Positions 24,457-32,938 of a stretch of DNA of 64,000 nt are shown here, piece after piece. The stretch covers positions 124,001-188,000 of the forward strand of contig NZ_JAHFZZ010000011.1 of the NCBI RefSeq assembly GCF_018603905.1. Direction: 5' to 3'. Below the pieces are notes generated by a model, which had not been told where the DNA came from, searched no databases, and saw nothing but the letters and a program-made list of their open reading frames with translations. The translations under genes and the position numbers were made by a program. Origin of the DNA: Nonomuraea sp. NEAU-A123 (GTDB taxonomy: Bacteria > Actinomycetota > Actinomycetes > Streptosporangiales > Streptosporangiaceae). How positions within the stretch are numbered: position 1 is the stretch's first letter; each line of letters opens with the position of its first letter.

Positions 24457-25164
24457 GTGGAATTCATGCGAGTACGCGCCTCCACCGATGGCGCGGAGAC
24501 GATCTCGTGGTGGACCGGCGACGTCTACGGCTGGCAGCAGGACGACGGCCCCCACCACCTGTTCGGCTTCGAGGGCGTCAACGTGGCCAGGGCGGTCGAG
24601 ACCGACGGCGGCTGGCAGATGCTGACCAGGGAGGCGGCGGCCTACCTCGACCCCAAGTCGCGCGAGATCCTCACCACCTGGGACAACCCGTTCACCGGAG
24701 CGTCCGTCGAGGTCCAGCACGTCTTCAACGACCCGGTCAACCAGCGCTTCGGCGCCTACCCCGTGCCCACCACCAGGCTCGGCGACCAGGTCGTCTTCAA
24801 CGCCGACATCCGGCTGGCCTACCCGTCGCCGCTCAAGGTCGCCGACTATCCCGACAACTCGGCCAGTGACACCTACCGGGCGCTGGAGCTGTTCCAGTTC
24901 TTCGCCTCGGCCAAGGATCTCGACTCCGATCTGCCGAGCGTGCCGTGCGTGTTCTCGTGGTGCCGGGTCTCGCCGTGGCTGCCGTGGATGGCCATGGGGC
25001 AGCGCCAGGGCGGCCTGGTGTACCACTGCCGGGGCCACAAGACGGCCGAGGTGCCCGACCGGCTCCGCGCGCACGTGGGCGAGCACTTCCTGCACGCACC
25101 CACGGAGTGGTCGGCGCCCAACGTGACGAGCTGGACCGCTTTCGCCGCGAAGGCCGCCCAATAG
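24457..25164 (+). CDS. DUF1838-family protein
   Basis: 235 aa. It matches DUF1838 by SWWTGDVYGW, LFGFEGVNVARAV, DPKSREILTTWDNPFTGASVEVQHVFNDPVN and the C-terminal WSAPNVTSW. The family is of unknown function and often accompanies oxidoreductase or steroid/lipid genes. GTG 24457 or ATG 24466 could be the start; GGGGAGAG lies just upstream. The frame remains open further upstream inside the I42 gene, but that part has no family character. No signal peptide is seen. Confidence 0.75.
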   Translation: MEFMRVRASTDGAETISWWTGDVYGWQQDDGPHHLFGFEGVNVARAVETDGGWQMLTREAAAYLDPKSREILTTWDNPFTGASVEVQHVFNDPVNQRFGAYPVPTTRLGDQVVFNADIRLAYPSPLKVADYPDNSASDTYRALELFQFFASAKDLDSDLPSVPCVFSWCRVSPWLPWMAMGQRQGGLVYHCRGHKTAEVPDRLRAHVGEHFLHAPTEWSAPNVTSWTAFAAKAAQ

Positions 25165-25195
25165 AGCGAAGAAGGCGGCCCGATAGGGTCGGCCG

Positions 25196-25609
25196 GTGAG
25201 CAACGACCTGTTCTGCGAGATCGTCGCGGGCGAGCGGCCCGCCCACATCGTCCACTCCGACGAGGTTGTGGTCGCCTTCCTTGACACCCGCCCGGTCTTC
25301 AAGGGCCACGTGCTGGTCGTACCGAGGCTCCATGTCGAGACGTTCGGCGACCTCGGCGACGTCGGCCCGTTCTTCGAGCGGGTCCAGTTGGTGACCCGCG
25401 CGGTCGAGGAGGGGCTGGAGGCGGCGGGCACGTTCGTCGCGATGAACAACCGGATCAGCCAGAGCGTGGCGCATCTGCATGTCCACGTGGTGCCGCGCAA
25501 CCCGAAGGACGGGTTGCGCGGTTTCTTCTGGCCACGCACCAAGTACGCCTCGGAGGAGGAGGCCGGCTCCTACGCCGAGCTGATCTCTAAAGCGCTTCCT
25601 GCGGGATGA
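25196..25609 (+). CDS. HIT-family nucleotide hydrolase/transferase
   Basis: 137 aa. The histidine triad HLHVHVVPR (His93, His95, His97) and the N-terminal FCEIVAGERPAHIVHSDEVVVAFLD pattern define a HIT hydrolase acting on nucleotide phosphoramidates or dinucleoside polyphosphates in the cytoplasm. An insert near the C terminus (GLRGFFWPRTKY) follows the triad. It starts with GTG 25196, 31 bp after the DUF1838 gene. The 3-prime end overlaps the convergent transporter gene by 23 bp. Confidence 0.92.
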   Translation: MSNDLFCEIVAGERPAHIVHSDEVVVAFLDTRPVFKGHVLVVPRLHVETFGDLGDVGPFFERVQLVTRAVEEGLEAAGTFVAMNNRISQSVAHLHVHVVPRNPKDGLRGFFWPRTKYASEEEAGSYAELISKALPAG

Positions 25610-26810
25610 CCTGCTCGGCCTTCGGCGGCCGGGTGACGAGCGGCAGCACGATGGCCACCAGCGCCATGATCCCGATCACGGTGAACGCCGTCGTGTAGTT
25701 GTCGCCCGAGATCAGCGTGGCCGCGAGCAGCGGCCCGACGATCCCGCCGACGCTCCACGCCACGATCATCAGCCCGTAGATGGCCCCCGCGTTGCGCAGG
25801 CCGAAGAAGTCGCCCGCGGTGGCGGGCATGGTGCCGAACCCGCCGCCGTAGCAGAGATAGACCACCGCCGACAGGATAGCGAACACGGCCACCTGCGAGG
25901 CGTGGCCGAGCAGCAGGAAGCAGACGCCCTGCAGGCCGAGCATTCCGGCGAAGGCGAGCATCCGCCCGGTCCGTTCCGAGAGCCAGCCCCAGAAGATCCG
26001 CCCGGCGCCGTTGAACAGCCCCATGACGCCGGTCAGCGTGGCCGCGGCGGCCGCCGTGTAGCCGGCGACGGACGTGGCGGCCGAGCTGATCACCGAGATG
26101 AGCGCGATGCCCGCCGTCACGTTGAGGCAGAGGATGGCGGCCAGCAGGTACCACTGCGGCGTACGCAGCGCCTCACCCTGCGTGTACTCGCGCCCGCTGG
26201 CGGCGATCCGCCCGGTCGCGGCGACCTGGTAATCGGCCGGCGGATTGCGGAAGAAGAACGAGCCCACCAGCGTCATCACCAGGTACGCGACACCCAGCGT
26301 GAGGAACGCCCTGGTCGGCACCGCCGCGTTGGCCTCGACCAGCCGCTGCGCGACGGGCGAGGTCACCACGGCGCCGAAGCCGAAGCCGCCCACCGCGATC
26401 CCGGTGATCAGGCCGCGCTTGTCCGGGAACCACTTCTGCAGCATGGCGATCGGCACGATGTAGCCGAGCCCGAGGCCGAAGCCCGCGATGACGCCGTAGC
26501 CGAGGATGAGCAGCCACAGCCGCGCGTGATCGGTGGCGAAGCCGGCCAGCAGGATGCCGATCGAGTAGAGCACGCCGCCCGCCATGGCCACCGGCCGCGG
26601 ACCGCGTACGTCCTGGATCCGGCCGCCGATGTAGGTGCCCAGGAAGATCATGCCGATCGTCACCGAGAACGGCAGCGCGGCCTCGGCCTTGGTGAGGTCG
26701 AAGTCGCTCACCTTGGCCTGGAGCGCCTTGGAGAACACGCTCCAGGAGTAGACGGCGCCGAGCGCGAGCTGGAAGAGCACCGCGGCGCCCGCGAGTAACC
26801 AGCGATTCAT
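25587..26810 (-). CDS. MFS transporter, oxalate:formate antiporter (OFA) type
   Basis: 407 aa with twelve predicted membrane helices. The start MNRWLLAGAAVLFQLALGAVYSWSVF is characteristic of the OFA/OxlT group, as are GLGLGYIVPIAMLQKWFPDKRG and GGFGFGAVVTSP. It should exchange or import a small carboxylate such as formate or oxalate. Its ATG overlaps the stop of the molybdoenzyme gene upstream (ATGA, 26807-26810), so both are translated together. This supports transport of the enzyme's substrate or product. A longer frame to 28787 is an out-of-frame shadow of the molybdoenzyme. Confidence 0.9.
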   Translation of the reverse strand: MNRWLLAGAAVLFQLALGAVYSWSVFSKALQAKVSDFDLTKAEAALPFSVTIGMIFLGTYIGGRIQDVRGPRPVAMAGGVLYSIGILLAGFATDHARLWLLILGYGVIAGFGLGLGYIVPIAMLQKWFPDKRGLITGIAVGGFGFGAVVTSPVAQRLVEANAAVPTRAFLTLGVAYLVMTLVGSFFFRNPPADYQVAATGRIAASGREYTQGEALRTPQWYLLAAILCLNVTAGIALISVISSAATSVAGYTAAAAATLTGVMGLFNGAGRIFWGWLSERTGRMLAFAGMLGLQGVCFLLLGHASQVAVFAILSAVVYLCYGGGFGTMPATAGDFFGLRNAGAIYGLMIVAWSVGGIVGPLLAATLISGDNYTTAFTVIGIMALVAIVLPLVTRPPKAEQVIPQEAL

Positions 26811-28996
26811 TCGACCGTCACCACCGCGTTGTAGTCGGGGATGCCCGCCTGGGGCGAGCGCTTGTGCCGGTCGATGAGCACTTCGCCCTCCGGCCAGTGG
26901 ACCTGCAGGTTGCCCGGTGCGACGGGGGCGTGCACGACGCGCCCGGTCAGCTCGCCGGTCTCGCTCCTCAGCCGTACGGGGTCGCCGTTCTTCAGGCCGA
27001 GCCGGTCGGCGTCGAGCGGGTTCATGAGCACGGCCTCGCGGGTGGCGCCGGTGAGGGCGTCGCGCTTCTCGTACACCATGGAGTTGAACTGCTTGCCCCT
27101 GCGGGTGGTGAGCAGGAACGAGCCGTCGGGGCGGGTCAGCGGTGGCACCTCGACCACCGAGAAGTGCGCCCGGCCGTCGGGGGTGGGGAACTTCCAGCCG
27201 ACGCAGAGCAGTGGGCCGCCGTACTGGAGGTTGTCGCCCTTGGCCTTGAGGCCTTCGATGCCGGCGTAGGAGGGGACGGAGCGGGCGATGTCCTCGCGGA
27301 TCTGCGGCGTGCCGGTATAGCGCACCTGTCCTGAAATTTCGGGACGTGTGCGGGCGGCCAGTTCGGTGGTGATCTTCCACTCCGGCCACGCTTCCGGGAC
27401 GCGCGGGCCGGGGATCTCGGGGGAGAAGATGATCCGCCGCTCCGTGGAGGTGGCCGTGACCCCGCCGATCATCTCGTACCGGGTCTGGGCGGGCAGCAGG
27501 AGCACCGCGGCGCCGGGCTCCACCAGCATCTGGCTCGACAGGCAGATGTCGATGTGCACCCGCAGCGGGATCCGGGCCAGCGCCTGGCGGCAGGAGGCCG
27601 GGTCGGGCAGGACCTCCAGGAAGTTGCCGCCGCTGGAGATCAGCACGTCCAGGTCGGCCTCCAGCATCTCGGGCGCGGTACGGCCGGGCGACGAGGGCAC
27701 CTCGAAGCCCCACAGTGCCGCGAACGTGGCGGCGTTCTCCGGGGTGACGGCCAAGCCGCCCGGCAGTGCCGTGCTGTAGGCGCCCATCTCGGCGCCGCCC
27801 TGCACGCCGCTGTGACCGCGAATCGGCATCAGCCCGGACTTCTCGCGGCCCACGAAGCCCTTGCTGAGCCCCAGGTTGATGATCGACCGGACGTTGTCCT
27901 CGCCGAACTCGTGCTGGGTGATGCCCATCGACCACACCAGCACGGCGGTCTTCGCCTCGAAGAGCATCCGGGCCAGCTCGCGCATGTCGTCTTCCGACGC
28001 CCCGGAGATCGCGCTCAGCTCCTCGAACGAGCGCTTGCTGAGAGACTCGGCCAGCTCCGGATAACCCGCGGTGTGCGAGTCGACGAACTCGTGGTCCACC
28101 CAGTTGTTCTCGATCATCATCTTGAGCACGCCGCTCAGGAACGCGATGTCGCCGCCCACGTTCACCAGGAAGAACCGGTCGGCGATCCTGGTGCCGAAGA
28201 CGGCGCTCTCGATGTTCGACGGCACCCAGTACTTGTCCATGCCGGGCTCGCGATAGGTGTTGACCACCGCGACCTTCGTGCCCTCCTTCTTGGCGTGGTA
28301 GAGGTACTTCATCGCGACGGGCTGGTTGTTGGCCACGTTCGAGCCGATGAAGACGATCAGGTCGCTGCCGATCCAGTCCGTGTAGGAGCAGGTGGTGGCC
28401 GCCACGCCGAGCGACCCCTTCAGCGCCACGGTCGACGGCGAGTGGCAGACCCTGGCCGCGTTGTCGATCGAGTTGCCGCCCAGCGCGCGCACGGCCTTCT
28501 GCGCGGCGAAGTAGTTCTCGTTGGGTTCGCCGCGGCTGGTCATGTAGAGGCCGAACCTGTCCGGGCCGGCCTGCCGGAGCCGGTCGGCGGCCAGGTCCAG
28601 GGCCTCGTCCCAGCCGATCCGCCGGAACCCGGCCTCGCCGCTCTCCCGCAGCATCGGGTACGGCAGCCGGCCCAGGTCGCGTAACTCGGCGCTGCTCATG
28701 GCCGACAGCTTCGACACGTCGGACAGCAGCCCGCCGTCCAGCGGCGGCATCGTGTTGAGCCGCAGCAGCCGCAGGCGGATGTTGCACAGATGGACCTCGT
28801 CCATCGTCCAGTCGCGCATGCCGGTGGTGCCGAGCGCGCAGCCGTCACAGGCGCCGTCACGCAGGATCCGCCAGGCATACCGCCGTTGACCGCGGTTCTC
28901 GCGGACGGCCTTCCAGATCTCGAGGTAGTTGTTGGGCTTCTGCTCGCCGAGCCCGAACGGTTTCAGGCCGGCCCAGTTCTTCGGATCGAGGCCCAT
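26807..28996 (-). CDS. FdhF/YdeP-family molybdopterin oxidoreductase (formate-dehydrogenase-like)
   Basis: 729 aa. The N terminus carries CDGC (Cys50, Cys53) with Cys71, a likely iron-sulfur site. NAARVCHSPST places Cys184 at the usual Mo-ligand position (Sec in FdhF); the codon is TGC, so no selenocysteine is needed. Further molybdopterin-binding segments are IGSNVANNQP, RGHSGVQGGAEMG, and a C-terminal domain with MNPLDADRLGLKNGDPV. It resembles E. coli YdeP, whose true reaction is not settled, so formate oxidation is inferred mainly from the coupled OFA transporter. ATG 28996 was chosen over an upstream frame start at 29059, which lacks family sequence. Confidence 0.88.
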   Translation of the reverse strand: MGLDPKNWAGLKPFGLGEQKPNNYLEIWKAVRENRGQRRYAWRILRDGACDGCALGTTGMRDWTMDEVHLCNIRLRLLRLNTMPPLDGGLLSDVSKLSAMSSAELRDLGRLPYPMLRESGEAGFRRIGWDEALDLAADRLRQAGPDRFGLYMTSRGEPNENYFAAQKAVRALGGNSIDNAARVCHSPSTVALKGSLGVAATTCSYTDWIGSDLIVFIGSNVANNQPVAMKYLYHAKKEGTKVAVVNTYREPGMDKYWVPSNIESAVFGTRIADRFFLVNVGGDIAFLSGVLKMMIENNWVDHEFVDSHTAGYPELAESLSKRSFEELSAISGASEDDMRELARMLFEAKTAVLVWSMGITQHEFGEDNVRSIINLGLSKGFVGREKSGLMPIRGHSGVQGGAEMGAYSTALPGGLAVTPENAATFAALWGFEVPSSPGRTAPEMLEADLDVLISSGGNFLEVLPDPASCRQALARIPLRVHIDICLSSQMLVEPGAAVLLLPAQTRYEMIGGVTATSTERRIIFSPEIPGPRVPEAWPEWKITTELAARTRPEISGQVRYTGTPQIREDIARSVPSYAGIEGLKAKGDNLQYGGPLLCVGWKFPTPDGRAHFSVVEVPPLTRPDGSFLLTTRRGKQFNSMVYEKRDALTGATREAVLMNPLDADRLGLKNGDPVRLRSETGELTGRVVHAPVAPGNLQVHWPEGEVLIDRHKRSPQAGIPDYNAVVTVE

Positions 28997-29073
28997 GACA
29001 GAACTCCTTGCCGTTTGTCGGAACGTAGATCCGGACTGTGAAAGCGTCAAGGTGCCCACTAAGCTCCGGCGGC

Positions 29074-30252
29074 GTGGAATACCTGGTCGGATTCGCCGTG
29101 GTGACCGTGCTCGTGGGCGTGCCCGCGATCGTGCTCTGGCGGGTCCTGCGCGGCCGGCGCGAGCTGGGCACCAGCCCGGCGGAGCGGGCCACGTTCGAGA
29201 CCCTGCACACCGCGTCCCTGGCGGGGCCGCCGCTGCGCGCCGGGCTGACCGAGGAGGGCGCGCAGAAGGCCTCGCGGCACCTGCGTACGCTGCTCGGCTC
29301 GTCGGCGCTGGCGATCACCGACGGCGAGCGGCTGCTCGTCTACGACGGCGCGGGCGAGCACCACGCGAGGCAGGCGTTCGAGCACGCGGGAGCGACGCTG
29401 AAGGACGGCCGCATCCAGGTGCTCGCCATCGAGTGCGAGCTGCTCGAATGCCCGATCAGGAACGCCGTGGTCGTGCCGCTCAGCACCGACGACCGGGTCG
29501 TCGGCGCGCTGGCGGCCTACGGCCCGCACGCCTCGGCGGGGCTGGTCAAGGCCGCCCAGGAGGTGGCCGGCTGGGTGGACTCGCAGCTCGAGCTGGCCGA
29601 GCTGGACCGCTCCCGCACGCTCCTGATGGAGGCGGAGGTACGGGCGCTGCGGGCGCAGATCTCGCCGCACTTCATCTACAACTCGCTCACCACGATCGCG
29701 TCGTTCGTCCGCACCGACCCGGAACGCGCCCGCGAGCTGCTGCTGGAGTTCGCCGACTTCACCCGCTACTCCTTCCGCCGGCACGGTGAGTTCACCACGC
29801 TGGCCGAGGAGCTGCGCTCGATCGACCGCTACCTGATCCTCGAGCGCGCCCGCTTCGGCGACCAGCTCCAGGTGACGCTCCGCATCGCCCCCGAGGTGCT
29901 GCCCGTGGCGGTGCCGTTCCTCTGCCTGCAGCCGCTGGTGGAGAACGCCGTCCGCCACGGCCTGGAGAGCAAGAACGGCGTCGGCCGCATCACGATCGTC
30001 GCCGAGGACGCCGGAGCCGAGTGCCGCATCGGCGTCGAGGACGACGGCCTCGGCATGGAGCCCGACCGGCTGCGCCGCATCCTCGCAGGTGAGGTGGCCC
30101 CCACGGGCGGGGTGGGGCTGGCCAACGTGGACGAGCGGCTCCGCCAGGTGTACGGAGACGAGTACGGGCTGGTCGTCGAGACGGGCCCCGGCGCGGGCAC
30201 GAAGGTCAACATCAGGTTGCCGAAATATCACCCCGGCGTCTCAGCCCGTTGA
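29074..30252 (+). CDS. LytS-type sensor histidine kinase
   Basis: 392 aa. One N-terminal membrane helix (VEYLVGFAVVTVLVGVPAIV), a GAF-like sensor region (about 65-170), then the His-kinase LytS signature ISPHFIYNSLTTIASF with phosphoacceptor His199. The ATPase part has QPLVENAVRHGLE (N box), VEDDGLGM and GVGLANVDERL. It autophosphorylates and passes phosphate to the LytTR regulator encoded next. The GTG at 29074 begins the membrane helix. The two-component pair leads directly into DUF485 and ActP genes, so the ligand is probably a monocarboxylate. It is divergent from the molybdoenzyme operon across 77 bp. Confidence 0.92.
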   Translation: MEYLVGFAVVTVLVGVPAIVLWRVLRGRRELGTSPAERATFETLHTASLAGPPLRAGLTEEGAQKASRHLRTLLGSSALAITDGERLLVYDGAGEHHARQAFEHAGATLKDGRIQVLAIECELLECPIRNAVVVPLSTDDRVVGALAAYGPHASAGLVKAAQEVAGWVDSQLELAELDRSRTLLMEAEVRALRAQISPHFIYNSLTTIASFVRTDPERARELLLEFADFTRYSFRRHGEFTTLAEELRSIDRYLILERARFGDQLQVTLRIAPEVLPVAVPFLCLQPLVENAVRHGLESKNGVGRITIVAEDAGAECRIGVEDDGLGMEPDRLRRILAGEVAPTGGVGLANVDERLRQVYGDEYGLVVETGPGAGTKVNIRLPKYHPGVSAR

Positions 30253-30285
30253 CCTCGATCTTTGTTGTCTGTTTTATCACTGTCT

Positions 30286-31035
30286 ATGGCACAACTCCGG
30301 GTCCTCGCCGTTGACGACGAGCTACCCGCTCTGGAAGACCTGTCGTACTTACTCCGCGCCGACCCCCGCATCGGGGAGGTGGCCACCGCCAGGGACGGTG
30401 CCGCGGCGCTGAGGCTGCTCGACCGTGCCATCGCCGACGGCCGGCCGATCGACGCCGTCTTCCTCGACATTCGGATGCGCGGGCTGGACGGGGTGGTGCT
30501 CGGGCGGCTGCTGTCGCAGTTCGCCAACCCGCCGCGGGTCGTGTTCGTCACCGCGTACGAGGAGCACGCGGTCGACGCCTTCGAGATCAAGGCCGAGGAC
30601 TACCTCCTCAAACCGGTGCGCCCGGAACGGCTGGCCGAGGCGATCAGGCGGGTGGCCGTCTCGGTCGACGTGCCGGTCGAACTCGGCGAGTCCGACACGA
30701 TCCCGGTCGAGCTGGGCGGGGTGACCCGGTTCGTGTCCAGCGCCGACGTCGTGTACGTCGAGGCGCACGGCGACTACGCCCGCCTGCACACCGCCACGGG
30801 CAACCACCTGGTACGCATCCCGCTGGCCACGCTGGAGGAGCGCTGGGCCTCGGCCGGGTTCGTCCGGGTGCACCGCAGCCATCTGGTCGCGGTCAAGCAC
30901 ATCGAGGAGCTGCACATCGACTCGGGCAAGTGCATGGTCCGGGTGGGCGACACCGAGATCCCGGTCAGCCGCCGCCACACCCGCGAGCTGCGCGACCTGC
31001 TCGTCCGCAGAGCCAAGAGAGGACGGCTGGAGTGA
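30286..31035 (+). CDS. LytTR-family response regulator
   Basis: 249 aa. The receiver domain has acidic DDE at 10-12, phosphoacceptor Asp61 in VFLDIRMRG and Lys of LLKPVRPERL. The C-terminal LytTR DNA-binding domain contains VVYVEAHGDYARLHT and FVRVHRSHLV. It is the partner of the LytS kinase 33 bp upstream. ATG 30286 follows an AT-rich TTTTATCAC stretch that could be a separate -10 for a leaderless message, while the stop overlaps the next gene (GTGA). It probably activates the downstream DUF485-ActP genes. Confidence 0.93.
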   Translation: MAQLRVLAVDDELPALEDLSYLLRADPRIGEVATARDGAAALRLLDRAIADGRPIDAVFLDIRMRGLDGVVLGRLLSQFANPPRVVFVTAYEEHAVDAFEIKAEDYLLKPVRPERLAEAIRRVAVSVDVPVELGESDTIPVELGGVTRFVSSADVVYVEAHGDYARLHTATGNHLVRIPLATLEERWASAGFVRVHRSHLVAVKHIEELHIDSGKCMVRVGDTEIPVSRRHTRELRDLLVRRAKRGRLE

Positions 31036-31445
31036 GCCCGGAACCCCGCCCCGCCCGCCGGGTGCCGCTCGCCCGCCACGACACGGCCCGCCGGGTCACG
31101 GTGACCAGCCCCAGAACCGCCGCCGCCCGCCGCCCGCGCTTCCCGGCCACTCGCGAGATCGACGAGCAGACGCATCTCGGCGAGGTGTACATGCGCTCGC
31201 TGCTGCGGACCCAGTTCCGCCTCGCGCTGTTCGTCTGCACCGTGCTGGGGTGCGTGGTGTGTGGCCTGCCGCTGCTGTTCCTGGCCATCCCGGAGCTGCG
31301 CGAGGTGGACCTGCTGGGCATCCCGTTCCCGTGGGCGGTGCTCGCCGGCCTCATCTATCCCGCCTTCGTCGTGGGCGCCTGGCTCTACGTACGGCAGGCC
31401 GAACGCAACGAGCGCCACTTCGCCGACCTGGTCGAACGCCCATGA
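31032..31445 (+). CDS. DUF485-type small membrane partner of the symporter, module 1
   Basis: 137 aa. The N-terminal half is Arg/Pro-rich and probably disordered. Then come TREIDEQTHLGEVYMRSLLRTQFRLALF and two membrane helices (VCTVLGCVVCGLPLLFLAIP and PWAVLAGLIYPAFVVGAWLYV), ending in RQAERNERHFADLVERP. This layout, directly before an ActP-type symporter, matches the DUF485 subunit (cf. YjcH), although the sequence is divergent. It overlaps the regulator upstream and the symporter downstream by four bases each, making a four-gene coupled operon. Confidence 0.8.
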   Translation: MSPEPRPARRVPLARHDTARRVTVTSPRTAAARRPRFPATREIDEQTHLGEVYMRSLLRTQFRLALFVCTVLGCVVCGLPLLFLAIPELREVDLLGIPFPWAVLAGLIYPAFVVGAWLYVRQAERNERHFADLVERP

Positions 31446-32929
31446 GCCTGATCGCGGTCGTCGTCGTGGTGGTGGCGGCCGTGCTCATCGGGGCGTTCGG
31501 CATCCGGTTCTCCCGGACGACCTCCGACTTCTACGTCGCCTCCCGCTCGGTCAGCCCGTTGTGGAACGCCTCGGCGATCGGCGGCGAGTATCTGTCGGCG
31601 GCGTCGTTCCTCGGGGTGGCGGGGCTGATCCTGTCGTACGGCGCCGACATGCTGTGGCTGCCCGTCGGCTGGACCGGCGGCTACCTCGTGCTGCTCGTGC
31701 TGGTGTCCGCGCCGCTGCGCCGCTCGGGGGCGTACACGCTGCCCGACTTCGCCGAGGCCAGGCTGGAGTCGATGACCGTGCGCCGCACGGCCAGCGTGCT
31801 GGTGGTGCTCATCGGCTGGCTCTACCTGATGCCGCAGTTCCAGAGCGCGGGCCTGGTGCTGCGGACGGTCACGGGGGCGCCGGTGTGGGTGGGCGGGCTG
31901 CTGGTGGCGGTCGTGGTCGCGGTCAACGTGCTGTCGGGCGGCATGCGGTCGATCACGTTCGTGCAGGCCTTCCAGTACTGGCTCAAGCTGACGGCGCTGG
32001 CCGTGCCGCTGGTGTTCCTGCTCATGGCCTGGCACACCGACGGGCGGCCCGCGGTGAGCGTGGCCGACGCGGTGACCTGGCAGGTGCCGCTCGCCGGCGG
32101 CAAGGAGTACGGCCTGTACTCGACCTACTCGCTGATCCTGGCCACGTTCCTGGGCACGATGGGCCTGCCGCACGTGCTCGTCCGCTTCTACACCAACCCG
32201 GACGGCCGGGCCGCCCGCCGCACCACGCTCGTGGTGCTGTCGCTGCTCGGCGCCTTCTACCTGCTGCCCGCGCTGTACGGCTGGCTGGGCCGGATGTACG
32301 CGCCCGACCTGGTGCGGACCGACGCGGTCGTGCTGACCCTGCCGGGCCGGATGATCGGCGGCACCCTGGGCGATGTGCTGACCGCGCTGGTCACGGCGGG
32401 GGCGTTCGCGGCGTTCCTGTCCACCTCGTCGGGGCTGACCGTGTCGGTGGCCGGGGTGATCGCCCAGGACCTGCTGAAGGGCGGCGTCCGCTCGTTCAGG
32501 GCCGCGACGCTGATGGCGGTCGCCGTGCCGCTGGTCCTGGCGCTGTGGGCGCGAGCGCTGCCGGTGGCGGACGTGGTGGGGCTGGCGTTCGCGGTGGCGG
32601 CCTCGTCGTTCTGCCCGCTGCTCGTGCTCGGCATCTGGTGGCGCCGGCTCAGCACCACGGGCGCGCTGGCCGGACTGTTCGTGGGCGGCGGCCTGGCCAG
32701 CGCGGCGGTGCTGGCCACGATCACCGGCGGCCCGTACGACGGGATCGCCGGCGCGCTGCTGGCCCAGCCGGCCGCCTGGACGGTGCCGATCGCGTTCGCG
32801 GTGATGGTGTCGGTGTCGTTCCTGACGCCGCACCGGGTCCCGGCGGGCGTGGCGCGGACCATGGTCCGGCTGCACACGCCCGAGGACCTCGACCTCGACC
32901 GCGGCGACTGGCGGCCCCGCTCGGCCTAG
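31442..32929 (+). CDS. actP: Sodium:solute symporter, ActP (acetate/monocarboxylate) type, module 1
   Basis: 495 aa with about thirteen membrane helices. SSS-family features: TSDFYVASRSVSPLWNASAIGGEYLSAASFLG (substrate/Na site region), GGMRSITFVQAFQYWLK, FLGTMGLPHVLVRFYT and AAFLSTSSGLTVSVAGVIAQDLL. These match cation/acetate symporters. ATG 31442 lies in the stop of the DUF485 gene. Because the LytS/LytTR system is coupled upstream, this copy is likely inducible by its substrate (known analogues sense acetate, pyruvate or similar acids). The substrate is not determined by the sequence. Confidence 0.92.
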   Translation: MSLIAVVVVVVAAVLIGAFGIRFSRTTSDFYVASRSVSPLWNASAIGGEYLSAASFLGVAGLILSYGADMLWLPVGWTGGYLVLLVLVSAPLRRSGAYTLPDFAEARLESMTVRRTASVLVVLIGWLYLMPQFQSAGLVLRTVTGAPVWVGGLLVAVVVAVNVLSGGMRSITFVQAFQYWLKLTALAVPLVFLLMAWHTDGRPAVSVADAVTWQVPLAGGKEYGLYSTYSLILATFLGTMGLPHVLVRFYTNPDGRAARRTTLVVLSLLGAFYLLPALYGWLGRMYAPDLVRTDAVVLTLPGRMIGGTLGDVLTALVTAGAFAAFLSTSSGLTVSVAGVIAQDLLKGGVRSFRAATLMAVAVPLVLALWARALPVADVVGLAFAVAASSFCPLLVLGIWWRRLSTTGALAGLFVGGGLASAAVLATITGGPYDGIAGALLAQPAAWTVPIAFAVMVSVSFLTPHRVPAGVARTMVRLHTPEDLDLDRGDWRPRSA

Positions 32930-32938
32930 GGGTTCGTT

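Noticed and set aside
28440..28450. Selenocysteine at the Mo-ligand position of the FDH-like enzyme
   Set aside because: The codon is TGC (Cys184), not TGA.
25587..28787. 1066-codon frame fusing the OFA transporter to an N-terminal extension
   Set aside because: The extension is an out-of-frame shadow of the molybdoenzyme; the transporter starts at 26810 in an ATGA overlap.
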